A stretch of 17,206 bases of DNA from Lachnospiraceae bacterium (lineage in GTDB: Bacteria > Bacillota > Clostridia > Lachnospirales > Lachnospiraceae), in assembly GCA_017613225.1 (NCBI GenBank), contig JAGAEH010000038.1, forward strand, positions 1-17,206. The letters are read 5' to 3'. The position numbers were made by a program, and so were the translations under genes. The first letter of the stretch is position 1. Every line of letters starts with the position of its first letter. Below are positions 7,058 through 14,880 of the stretch, in pieces. Under the pieces are notes generated by a model, which had not been told where the DNA came from, did not search any database, and worked only from the letters and a program-made list of their open reading frames with translations.

Positions 7058-7095
7058 TCAGACCTGATCGGTCCTGTCCAGGATGCAGCGAACCG

Positions 7096-7995
7096 TCAAC
7101 TGCTCCTCTCGTCATTCCGATCCCGCAAGCCTTTTCCTTCCCACAGGTTCTGGACCAGGATGCCGCCCACGATCAGCACCAGCGCGAGGATGGCCCGGGG
7201 GCGGATTTCCTCTTTCAGGAAGATGGCCGAAAGCAGGACGGAAAGGAAGGGCGTCAGATAGGCCAGATTGGCCACCACAGCGGTGTTTTCCACGCCCCTC
7301 AGGGCCAGCGCCCACAGCAGGTATGCGACCGCATTGGAGCCGATGCCGATCCACAGCATCCCCAGCCACTGCAGTCCCCGGATGGGGACCCAGGTCTCCG
7401 TAAGCGGCCCCGCAATGGCGGAACAGACGGCTGTGACCAGCCAGAAGATCATCATGGAGATGTTCTGGTCGTAGTCGCACTTTTTGTTCAGCACGGAGAA
7501 AAGGCCGTACAGCACCGCTGCCCCGAAGCAGCAGACCAGGCCCAGCAGCCGGTTTCCGGGAGCTCCGGCGCCGCCCGCGGACAGGATGATCACGCCGGCA
7601 AAGGAGCAGAGCATGGCCTGGCCTTTGACGAAAGTCATCTTCTCTTTCAGGATGATCATGGAAAAGACCACGATCATGACCGGCCACATGTAGTTGGCGA
7701 TGCAGGCTTCCTGGACGGTCAGCTCCGTCAGGCCGCGGTAATAGAGGGCGTGATAGAGAAAGAGGCCGATCACAGCTAACCCCGCCATGGCCAGAAACTG
7801 GCGGGGGCGATAATCCCTCAGCTTCCGGATCCTGCCCTGCGCGCAGTTGAGGACCAGCAAAAACAGAAACGCCAGAACGCTGCCGACGGTCAGGGCTTCC
7901 AGGCTGGGGATCTCCCCCAGCACCACCTTCACCACCGGCGCCATGGTGGACCACAGCAAAACCGTTATCATTCCGTATGTCAGTGAGCGCTTCAT
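7096..7995 (-). CDS. DMT-superfamily transporter, EamA family
   Basis: Integral membrane permease of 299 residues, the usual size, with about ten hydrophobic helices in two EamA repeats (roughly 4-140 and 149-285). The first begins MKRSLTYGMITVLLWSTMAP; the second contains AVLYGLFSVLNKK and, near its end, YLTPFLSVLLSAIFLKEE, the usual Pro-containing helix followed by a short acidic loop. The likely role is export or exchange of small metabolites, but substrates cannot be predicted for this family. It starts at ATG 7995, with AAGGCGG about 9 bases upstream, and is transcribed divergently from tsaE. It ends 39 bases before the palindrome array, whose nearest hairpin may end its transcript. Confidence 0.9.
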   Translation of the reverse strand: MKRSLTYGMITVLLWSTMAPVVKVVLGEIPSLEALTVGSVLAFLFLLVLNCAQGRIRKLRDYRPRQFLAMAGLAVIGLFLYHALYYRGLTELTVQEACIANYMWPVMIVVFSMIILKEKMTFVKGQAMLCSFAGVIILSAGGAGAPGNRLLGLVCCFGAAVLYGLFSVLNKKCDYDQNISMMIFWLVTAVCSAIAGPLTETWVPIRGLQWLGMLWIGIGSNAVAYLLWALALRGVENTAVVANLAYLTPFLSVLLSAIFLKEEIRPRAILALVLIVGGILVQNLWEGKGLRDRNDERSS

Positions 7996-8041
7996 GATCT
8001 TTGCCGCCTTAATTGAATGGTTTTCCGCAACAGACCGTTTG

Positions 8042-8050
8042 ATTATACCA
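8042..8050 (-). promoter_or_regulatory. Extended -10 promoter of the EamA transporter gene
   Basis: The minus strand reads TGGTATAAT, an extended -10 (TG-N-TATAAT). The -35 position has no good match, as is common with an extended -10. The predicted start is near 8035, giving a leader of about 40 bases before ATG 7995. Confidence 0.6.
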
Positions 8051-8077
8051 CCCCGGCAAGCCCTTTAAAACCTGTGA

Positions 8078-8106
8078 TTGACAAATTCGCCGGCGTCTTT
8101 TATAAA
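8078..8106 (+). promoter_or_regulatory. Consensus promoter of tsaE (TTGACA, 17 bp, TATAAA)
   Basis: TTGACA at 8078-8083 and TATAAA at 8101-8106 are separated by exactly 17 bases. Transcription should begin at about 8112-8114, at or just before the ATG at 8115. The -10 overlaps the alternative ATG at 8106, which rules that codon out for transcripts from this promoter. Confidence 0.75.
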
Positions 8107-8114
8107 TGTTCGGT

Positions 8115-8540
8115 ATGAAGATCGAATCTCACAGCGAAAAAGACACCTATGAGCTGGGCCGTTCCATGGCCGAGCAGGCCCGTCCCGGCGACATTTTCTG
8201 CCTGGAGGGGGATCTTGGCGTGGGAAAGACCGTCTTCGCCAAGGGCTTCGGCCGCGGCCTGGGCATCGAAGAGCCCATCAGCAGCCCCACTTTCACCATC
8301 GTCCACGAATACTACGACGGCCGTCTGACGCTGTATCATTTTGACGCCTACCGCATCGACGATCCCGCCGAGCTCTACGAGATCGGCTATGACGAATACT
8401 TTTACGGGGACGGCGTGTGCCTGATCGAATGGCCCTCCAAAATCGAGGAACTGATCCCGGAAGGAGCGGTGTACATAAACATCGCGAAGGACCCTGCGCA
8501 GGGCAGCGATTACCGGGAGATCACGGTGGATCGGGAATAG
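8115..8540 (+). CDS. tsaE: t6A biosynthesis ATPase TsaE
   Basis: P-loop ATPase that supports TsaB-TsaD turnover in t6A37 synthesis. The 141-residue product is of normal length. It has Walker A GDLGVGKT (32-39), the SSPTFTIVHEY switch (56-66), YHFDAYRI (74-81) and CLIEWPSKIEE (102-112), all diagnostic. I prefer the ATG at 8115 over 8106, because the promoter -10 covers 8106 and the protein then starts MKIESHSEKDTYELG like its relatives. No ribosome binding site precedes it. It is the only t6A gene here on the plus strand, 1.5 kb from tsaB. Its last 44 bases are part of a direct repeat copied downstream. Confidence 0.95.
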   Translation: MKIESHSEKDTYELGRSMAEQARPGDIFCLEGDLGVGKTVFAKGFGRGLGIEEPISSPTFTIVHEYYDGRLTLYHFDAYRIDDPAELYEIGYDEYFYGDGVCLIEWPSKIEELIPEGAVYINIAKDPAQGSDYREITVDRE

Positions 8541-8638
8541 GACGCCCGGCCCGGCAGGCTGCAGGGCAGCGATCGTCCGGACCGGCAGGCCGCAGGGCAG
8601 CGATTACCGGGAGATCACGGTGGATCGGGAATAGGACG
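8497..8638 (+). repeat. Direct duplication of the tsaE 3' end
   Basis: A 48-bp sequence at 8497-8544, covering the last codons and stop of tsaE, recurs identically at 8591-8638, 94 bases further on. Between them, CAGGGCAGCGAT recurs at about 8562-8573 without the rest. A 21-bp sequence starting GTCCGGACCGG occurs at 8575-8595 and again at 8638-8658. The layout fits two rounds of tandem duplication with one internal deletion. The second copy lies beyond the stop codon and is not translated as part of tsaE. Confidence 0.9.
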
Positions 8639-8668
8639 TCCGGACCGGCAGGCCGCAGAACGACAGAC

Positions 8669-8712
8669 AAAGACAGGGGAACAGGCCCTCAGCCCGTTCC
8701 CCTGTCTTTTTT
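8669..8712. terminator. Strong intrinsic terminator between convergent tsaE and polC
   Basis: AAAGACAGGGGAAC (8669-8682) and GTTCCCCTGTCTTT (8696-8709) make a perfect 14-bp stem with a 13-nt loop. On the plus strand the T run extends through 8712, which ends tsaE. On the minus strand the hairpin is followed by TTTGTCTG, so it may also stop polC, whose stop codon lies just 9 bases away. Confidence 0.9.
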
Positions 8713-8720
8713 GCTTGGCT

Positions 8721-11700
8721 CTACTCCAGTTCGATATCGAACAGGGACATCTGGTTGCTCTTGGGGATGCCTCCCAGGATCCCCAGATCCTCCATGACGT
8801 CCGCCACGGTGGAGCTCACGTGGGTGCGCTGGATGAAATCTTCCTTGGACAGGAACTTGCCCTTCTTTGCCTCCTCTTCCACCATGCGGGCTGCCTTGTC
8901 GCCCAGGGCCTCGATCTTGTTGAAGGAGGGCATGATCTTCCCGTCGATGATCTGGAACTCCGCCGCCTTCGCCCGGTACAGGTCGATGGGCATGAATTCG
9001 AAGCCGCGGGCGTACATCTCTTCCGCGATGCGGGCCTCTCTGAGGATCAGTTTTTCCACATCGGAGAGCCTGTCCTTGTTCTTTCGCAGGTATTCCAGAC
9101 TCTTCGCCAGTTCCTCCCGCCCCATGGCCATCCTGTCGTAGCGGAAGCCGTCACCGCGGACGGTGAAATAAGCGGTGTAGTACTCCAGCGGACGGTGCAC
9201 CTTGCACCAGGCCACGCGCCAGGCCATCATCACGTAGGCGGCGGCGTGGGCCTTGGGGAACATGTAGGCGATCTTCTCACAGGACCAGGTGTACCAGTCC
9301 GGTACGCCGTGCTCTTCCATGGCCTCCTTCCAGGCCGGCCAGTCCGGGCAGTCGCCTTTGGCCACCTTGCCCTTGCGGACCGCCTCCATGATCTTAAAGG
9401 ACATGGAGGGATCCAGTCCCATGGAGATCAGGTAGAGCATGATGTCGTCGCGGGTGCAGATGGCGGTCCGCAGCGTGGCGGTCCCTTCGGAGATCAGCTT
9501 CTGGGCGTTGCCCAGCCAGACGTCGGTGCCGTGGGCCAGGCCGGCGATGCGCACCAGGTCGGAAAAGCCGGTGGGCTTGGCTTCCAGCACCATCTGCATG
9601 GCAAAGTCGGTGCCGAATTCCGGGATGCCCAGGCACCCCAGGGGGCAGCCGCCGATGTCCTTCGGCCGGATCCCCAGCACGGAGGTGTCCTTGAACAGGG
9701 CGATCACGTCCGGATCGTCCAGCGGGATCTCCTGGGGCGGGATGCCGGTCAGGTCCTGCAGGCGGCGGATCATGGTGGGATCATCGTGTCCCAGGATGTC
9801 CAGCTTCAGCAGGTTCTGGTCGATGGAATGATAGTCAAAATGGGTGGTGACGATGCTGGTCTTCATGTCGTTGGCGGGGTGCTGCACCGGGGTAAAGGTA
9901 TTGATCTCCTCTCCCCTGGGCATGACCACGATGCCGCCGGGATGCTGCCCGGTGGTATTCTTGACGCCCTCGCAGCCCTTGGCCAGACGCTCGATCTCGC
10001 AGCGCCGCTTGATCTCGTTCTTTTCCTCAAAGTACTTCAGCACGAAGCCGAAGGCCTTCTTTTCCGCCAGGCCGCTGATGGTGCCGGCCTTGAAAGTGTA
10101 ACCCTTGCCGAAGAGCTCCTCCGTGTAGGCGTGGGCTCTGGCCTGATATTCGCCGGAAAAGTTCAGGTCGATGTCCGGCTCCTTGTCGCCCTTGAAGCCC
10201 AGGAAGGTCTCGAAGGGGATGTCAAAGCCGTCCTTCATCAGTTTGGCGCCGCACACGGGGCAGACCTTGTCCGGCATGTCCACGCCGGCGGTGCCCGCGT
10301 AGGCCTTCACCTCTTCCGAAGTGAAATCGCTGTATTTGCACTTGGGGCAGCGGTAGTGGGGGCTCAGGGGATTGACCTCCGTGATCCCGGCCATGGTGGC
10401 CGCCAGGGAGGAACCCACGGAACCTCTGGAACCCACCAGGTAGCCGTCCTGCATGGACTTGTTCACCAGGCGCTGGGCGATGATGTACATCACCGCGTAG
10501 CCGTTGCCGATGATGGACTTGAGCTCCCGCTCCAGCCGCTCGGAGACCTGGGGCGGCAGGGGATCCCCGTAGAGCTCCTTCGCCTTTTTGTAGCACATCT
10601 CCCGCAGCTCCGTGTCGGAGCCCTCGATGACGGGCGGGCACTTGTCCAGGCGCACCGGCAGGATGGTCTCGCAGCAGTCGGCCACCAGGTTGGTGTTCGT
10701 CACCACTACTTCGTAAGCCTTCTCCGGCCCCAGGTAACTGAACTCTTCCAGCATCTCCTCCGTGGTGCGGAAATACAGGGGCGCCTGCTCATCCGCGTCC
10801 TCGTAGCCCTGTCCCTTCATGATGATCCGGCGGTAGACTTCGTCCTCCGGATCCAGGAAGTGCACGTCGCAGGTGGCGCAGGTCTTTTTGCCGTAGCGCT
10901 CGCCCAGTTCTATGATCTTCCGGTTGAGATCCTGCAGGTCCTCCACCGTCTTGTATTCGCTGTTTTCCTCCCGCAGCATGAAGGCGTTGTTGCCCACGGG
11001 CTGGATCTCCAGATAGTCGTAGAACCGGATCCGGCGCTCCATCTCCTCCTCGGACTCGTGCTCCACCAGACCGCGGAAGACCTCTCCCGCCTCGCAGGCG
11101 GAGCCGATGATCAGCCCTTCCCGGTGCTTTTCCAGCAGGCTTCTGGGGATCCGGGGCCGGCGGTTGAAATAGGTCAGATGGGACTCCGACACCAGCCGGT
11201 ACAGGTTGATACGGCCCAGGTCGTTCTTGGCCAGCAGGATGATATGGTAGCGGCGTCCCGCCTTGACGGAATCCGGGTCGCTGCCTGTGACGGCATCGTC
11301 CACCAGATAGCCCTCACAGCCGTAGATCACCTTGATCTTGTTCTTTTTGGCCGCCTTCATGGCGTCGGGGAAGGCCTGCACCACACCGTGGTCGGTGATG
11401 GCGATGGCCGGATGTCCGAACTGGGCAGCCCGTTTGATGATGTCCCCCGCCTCCGACACCGCGTCCATGTCGCTCATCTTGGTATGGCAGTGGAGCTCCA
11501 CCCGCTTTACTTCGGCCCGGTCCGCCCGTTCATTCTGTTCCTTTTCCTCCCGCTTCATGCCGTAGACGTGGCTGATGCACAGTTCTTTTTCAAAGGAGTC
11601 ATAGATGGTGTCGCCCTTCAGGATCACCGAAGTGCCGGGGGTGACGAACTCCTCCAGGTCCTCCGTATCGTCTTCCTTCGCGAAGATCTTGACCCGGATG

Positions 11701-12521
11701 GAGTCGGTATAGTCGGTCAGGACAAAGGAAAACAGGGTGCTGCCGTTGCGCAGCGCGCGCTTCTCCACGGTGATGATGTCCCCGCGGATCACGGTCTCGC
11801 CCATCTCCTCCCGGACGGCGGACAGAGGGATGGGTTCTCCCTCGAACTCGCGGCCGTAGCCGTCGCTGATCCGCCTGGTGCGGAGCCGGTATTTCTTTTT
11901 GTCGCCGGTCTTCCTGCCGCCGGCCGTGCTCTTGCCTTCCCCGCCGGCCTTCTTCGCCTCCGCGTAAGGGTCGGGCAGTTCGATGGCGACGGCCTCGACG
12001 CTGCTGACCTCCCGGCGGATCTCCTCTTCGCCCATCTTGACGATGATGGGGATGTCCAGGCCGAAACGCCATACGAACACACGGGAAAAGACGTCCCGCA
12101 CCAGCTCCTTGTAGCTCTGGTTCAGGTCGTCGTTTTCCAGTTCCACCTGGATGCCGTCCCCGGGAAAACTCACCTGGGCCTTCTTCAGGATGTTGTAGAG
12201 GATATGATCTGTCTCCTTTGCCTCTTCCATCAGGCTTTCGGCATAGGCGTTGTAGGCCTCTTTTGCGGTGATCCCGCTGAGACGGAACGTCAGATAGAGC
12301 CGCACGGTCAGGTCCTTCGCGGCAAAAAACTGGTTTTTAACATGGGCCTCCAGGGCGTTGATATCCCGCTTGGACACGATCTGGTCCGTGTAAGCATGGA
12401 TGTCCACAAATTCCCTGCTCCGGGGCATGGTCACGTTGGTCACCTGGATCCGCTCAGCGACGGCCGCCAGGTGCTCCGGCAGTTTCAGGGCCGGGAGGAC
12501 CTCGGTAAATGCTTTGGTCAT
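8721..12521 (-). CDS. polC: DNA polymerase III alpha subunit, PolC type, lacking the exonuclease domain
   Basis: Replicative polymerase of low-GC Gram-positives and relatives. From ATG 12521 it has 1266 residues. The order is: N-terminal domain, basic linker (190-220), OB domain (about 235-325), PHP domain from VELHCHTKMSDMDAV (341-355) with TDHGVVQAF (376-384), then palm with PDIDLNFSGE (Asp783, Asp785), a Cys4 zinc site (725, 728, 754, 757) and KLDILGHDDPT (906-916). It ends in the beta-clamp motif QMSLF (1257-1261). In PolC a DnaQ-like exonuclease normally interrupts the PHP domain after VDD. Here VDDAVTGSDP (407-416) runs almost directly into RRYHIILLAKNDLG, and no DxETTGL motif exists. 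Bacillus subtilis PolC is 1437 residues, and the difference matches one exonuclease domain. The ATG overlaps the ispG stop (ATGA), with GGGAG upstream; the in-frame TTG at 12536 is less likely. Confidence 0.96.
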   Translation of the reverse strand: MTKAFTEVLPALKLPEHLAAVAERIQVTNVTMPRSREFVDIHAYTDQIVSKRDINALEAHVKNQFFAAKDLTVRLYLTFRLSGITAKEAYNAYAESLMEEAKETDHILYNILKKAQVSFPGDGIQVELENDDLNQSYKELVRDVFSRVFVWRFGLDIPIIVKMGEEEIRREVSSVEAVAIELPDPYAEAKKAGGEGKSTAGGRKTGDKKKYRLRTRRISDGYGREFEGEPIPLSAVREEMGETVIRGDIITVEKRALRNGSTLFSFVLTDYTDSIRVKIFAKEDDTEDLEEFVTPGTSVILKGDTIYDSFEKELCISHVYGMKREEKEQNERADRAEVKRVELHCHTKMSDMDAVSEAGDIIKRAAQFGHPAIAITDHGVVQAFPDAMKAAKKNKIKVIYGCEGYLVDDAVTGSDPDSVKAGRRYHIILLAKNDLGRINLYRLVSESHLTYFNRRPRIPRSLLEKHREGLIIGSACEAGEVFRGLVEHESEEEMERRIRFYDYLEIQPVGNNAFMLREENSEYKTVEDLQDLNRKIIELGERYGKKTCATCDVHFLDPEDEVYRRIIMKGQGYEDADEQAPLYFRTTEEMLEEFSYLGPEKAYEVVVTNTNLVADCCETILPVRLDKCPPVIEGSDTELREMCYKKAKELYGDPLPPQVSERLERELKSIIGNGYAVMYIIAQRLVNKSMQDGYLVGSRGSVGSSLAATMAGITEVNPLSPHYRCPKCKYSDFTSEEVKAYAGTAGVDMPDKVCPVCGAKLMKDGFDIPFETFLGFKGDKEPDIDLNFSGEYQARAHAYTEELFGKGYTFKAGTISGLAEKKAFGFVLKYFEEKNEIKRRCEIERLAKGCEGVKNTTGQHPGGIVVMPRGEEINTFTPVQHPANDMKTSIVTTHFDYHSIDQNLLKLDILGHDDPTMIRRLQDLTGIPPQEIPLDDPDVIALFKDTSVLGIRPKDIGGCPLGCLGIPEFGTDFAMQMVLEAKPTGFSDLVRIAGLAHGTDVWLGNAQKLISEGTATLRTAICTRDDIMLYLISMGLDPSMSFKIMEAVRKGKVAKGDCPDWPAWKEAMEEHGVPDWYTWSCEKIAYMFPKAHAAAYVMMAWRVAWCKVHRPLEYYTAYFTVRGDGFRYDRMAMGREELAKSLEYLRKNKDRLSDVEKLILREARIAEEMYARGFEFMPIDLYRAKAAEFQIIDGKIMPSFNKIEALGDKAARMVEEEAKKGKFLSKEDFIQRTHVSSTVADVMEDLGILGGIPKSNQMSLFDIELE

Positions 12522-13579
12522 TCCTTCTTCTCCCAATTCTTCAATTCTTCTTCCAGGGCGGAGAGCAGTTCGTCCTCCGCCACCTTTTTGATCACTTCAC
12601 CTTTTTTGATCAGCAGGCCGCAGCCGTCGCCGCCGGCGATGCCCACGTCCGCTTCCCGGGCTTCGCCGGGGCCGTTCACCACGCAGCCCATCACGGCGAT
12701 GTTCAGGCCCAGATCCGGATAACGGGCCGCCAGTTCCTCCGTACGCTCCGCCAGTCCGATCAGGTCGATCTTCGTGCGGCCGCAGGTAGGGCAGGCGATG
12801 ACCCTGTTCTCCCCCTTTCTGAGGCCCAGGGCCTGGAGGATCTTTTTGGCCGCCAGCACCTCTTTCACCGGGTCGCCGGACAGGGAGACCCGGATGGTGT
12901 CGCCGATGCCCCGGGACAGGATGGCCCCGATGCCCACCGCGCTGACGATGGTGCCGGAATACACCGTCCCCGCCTCCGTGATGCCCACGTGGAGGGGCAG
13001 GTCCGTCTTGTCGGCGATCATCTCGTGGGCCTCAATGCACAGGGGCACGTCCGTGGCCTTGATGCTTATCACCAGATTATCATAGTCCATGTCCCGAATT
13101 CGACCCACCTGCCGCAGGGCGCTCTCGCACAGCCCCGCCGCGGTGACCCGGCCGTACTTTTCCACCAGGTCCTTATCCAGGGAGCCGCTGTTGACCCCCA
13201 CCCGGATGGGAATGTTCCGCTCCTTCGCGCAGCTCACCACGGCCCGGACCTTCTCGTCGCTGCCGATGTTTCCCGGGTTGATGCGGATCTTGTCCGCCCC
13301 CTGCTCCATGGCGGCGATGGCCAAGCGGTAGTCGAAGTGGATGTCCGCCACCAGCGGGATGTGGATCCTCTTTTTGATGGCCGCGAAGGCCTCCGCCGCC
13401 TCCATGGTGGGCACGGTGGAACGGATGATCTGGCAGCCGGCCTGCTCCAGGCGGAGGATCTGGGCCACGGTGGCCTCCACGTCCTCGGTGCGCGTATTGG
13501 TCATAGACTGAATGGCCACGGGCAGATCACCGCCTATGGCCACAGTTCCGATATTTACGATCTTAGCGTGTCTTCTCAT
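12518..13579 (-). CDS. ispG: 4-hydroxy-3-methylbut-2-en-1-yl diphosphate synthase IspG
   Basis: Iron-sulfur enzyme of the MEP pathway. It reductively opens 2-C-methyl-D-erythritol 2,4-cyclodiphosphate to give HMBPP. The 353-residue product is the short bacterial form without the extra central domain. VNIGTVAIGGDLPVAIQSMT (8-27) starts the TIM barrel. The 4Fe-4S ligands are Cys263 and Cys266 in CPTCGRT and Cys299 in GCVVNGPGE, with Glu306 as the fourth ligand. The gene sits 7 bases after the rseP stop, and its TGA overlaps the polC ATG, which suggests translational coupling. Only a weak purine-rich site (AGAAAAGA) precedes its ATG. Confidence 0.97.
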   Translation of the reverse strand: MRRHAKIVNIGTVAIGGDLPVAIQSMTNTRTEDVEATVAQILRLEQAGCQIIRSTVPTMEAAEAFAAIKKRIHIPLVADIHFDYRLAIAAMEQGADKIRINPGNIGSDEKVRAVVSCAKERNIPIRVGVNSGSLDKDLVEKYGRVTAAGLCESALRQVGRIRDMDYDNLVISIKATDVPLCIEAHEMIADKTDLPLHVGITEAGTVYSGTIVSAVGIGAILSRGIGDTIRVSLSGDPVKEVLAAKKILQALGLRKGENRVIACPTCGRTKIDLIGLAERTEELAARYPDLGLNIAVMGCVVNGPGEAREADVGIAGGDGCGLLIKKGEVIKKVAEDELLSALEEELKNWEKKE

Positions 13580-13586
13580 GTCTTTT

Positions 13587-14876
13587 CTAATGGAACAGCC
13601 TCATGATGTCATTGAACAGGACGAACACCATCAGGATCATCAGCAGCACGAAGCCGATCATGTGGATGATGCCCTCCTTATCCGGCGGGATGCGCTTGCC
13701 CGTCACCGCCTCGATGATCAAGAACAGCAGCCGCCCGCCGTCCAGAGCCGGGATCGGCAGCAGGTTCAGAATGCCCAGGTTGGTGGACAGCAGTACCATC
13801 AGGCTGATGATGCTCATCAGGTTGTCCCTGAAACTGGACTTTTCCGTGTCGATGGCCGTGTCCACGATGGAGATGATGCCCACGGGGCCCGCCATGTCCT
13901 TCACGCTGGCCTTGCCGGTGAACAGCATCTTCAGGGAGGCGAACACGGACTTCACGCCGTAGCGCATCTCGTCAAAGCCGCCCTTTAAAACCTGGGCGAA
14001 ATTGCCGTCTTCCCGGTAATAGTAGGCCTCCAGGCCCAGGGAGCGGCCGCTCACCTGGCTGGGCGTCACCTCTGCTGAATAAGTCTGCCCTTCCCTCTCG
14101 TAGGTGAAAGCGACTGTCTGGCCGTCCTTCACGTTCTCAAAGAACTTGTGGATGTCCGAGCCCTTGGCGATGGTGGTGTCGTCCAGCTTTGTGATCAGGT
14201 CCCCCACCTTCAGGCCCGCCGCCTCCGCGGCGCTGCCTTCAGAGACGGAAGAGATCGCCGGCGCTTCCTCGGAGTCATAATAGGAGATGCCGTAGCGCCA
14301 GGCGGTGTAGGCCGTCTCCAGCTCCGTCGAATAGCGGACGCCGTCCCGCTCGTATTCCACGGTGACCACGTCCTTCTCCAGCGGGTTGGCGATCAGGTAC
14401 AGGTAGAGCTCCTGTCCGGTGTGGATGGAAGTGCCGTCCACGCTGATCAGTTCGTCGCCCACCTGAATGCCGGCCTTATCCGCGCCGAAACCTTCGGTGA
14501 TATTGTAGACCTTCGGCGGATTGATGCCGACGCAGCCCACCAGGACGCAGCCCAGGATGAAGGCCAGGATGAAATTGAACAGGGGACCGCCGAAGACCAC
14601 CAGGATCCGGGCCCAGACGGACTTTTTCTGGAAGGAATTGTCCTCCTCCGACTCCGTATCCTCTCCCACCATGGCGCAGGAACCGCCGAAGGGGATGGCC
14701 TTCAGGGAATACATGGTGTCGCCTTTGGTAAAGTGGAACAGGCGGGGACCCATGCCGATGGAAAACTCCGTCACGCCGATGCCCGTCTTCTTGGCAAAAA
14801 TAAAGTGTCCGAGCTCGTGGGAGAACACCAGAAAGCCCAGCACCAGAACTGCGATTACAATACTCCAGAAACTCAA
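13587..14876 (-). CDS. rseP: Site-2 intramembrane zinc metalloprotease RseP/RasP
   Basis: Membrane protease that cuts anti-sigma factors and remnant signal peptides within the bilayer. The 429-residue product has HELGH (His20, Glu21, His24) in the first membrane helix and LDGG (378-381, Asp379) as the third zinc ligand in NLLPIPALDGGRL. There are further membrane segments near 90-115, 350-375 and 403-425. Two PDZ-like regions are visible (about 122-180 and 206-265), so it resembles the two-PDZ enzymes more than a single-PDZ RasP. The start is TTG at 14876, supported by GAGGT 7 bases upstream and by the position of the first helix. The gene begins 4 bases after the dxr stop. Confidence 0.93.
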   Translation of the reverse strand: MSFWSIVIAVLVLGFLVFSHELGHFIFAKKTGIGVTEFSIGMGPRLFHFTKGDTMYSLKAIPFGGSCAMVGEDTESEEDNSFQKKSVWARILVVFGGPLFNFILAFILGCVLVGCVGINPPKVYNITEGFGADKAGIQVGDELISVDGTSIHTGQELYLYLIANPLEKDVVTVEYERDGVRYSTELETAYTAWRYGISYYDSEEAPAISSVSEGSAAEAAGLKVGDLITKLDDTTIAKGSDIHKFFENVKDGQTVAFTYEREGQTYSAEVTPSQVSGRSLGLEAYYYREDGNFAQVLKGGFDEMRYGVKSVFASLKMLFTGKASVKDMAGPVGIISIVDTAIDTEKSSFRDNLMSIISLMVLLSTNLGILNLLPIPALDGGRLLFLIIEAVTGKRIPPDKEGIIHMIGFVLLMILMVFVLFNDIMRLFH

Positions 14877-14880
14877 TGTT

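Noticed and set aside
12521..12536. TTG at 12536 as start of polC
   Set aside because: ATG 12521 has GGGAG at good distance and overlaps the ispG stop as ATGA, the usual coupled arrangement.
8715..12722. A plus-strand open frame of over 1300 codons antisense to polC and ispG
   Set aside because: It mirrors the real genes codon for codon in GC-rich DNA, has low-complexity His/Leu/Val/Gly-rich content and no recognisable domain. PolC and IspG on the other strand carry all their family motifs.
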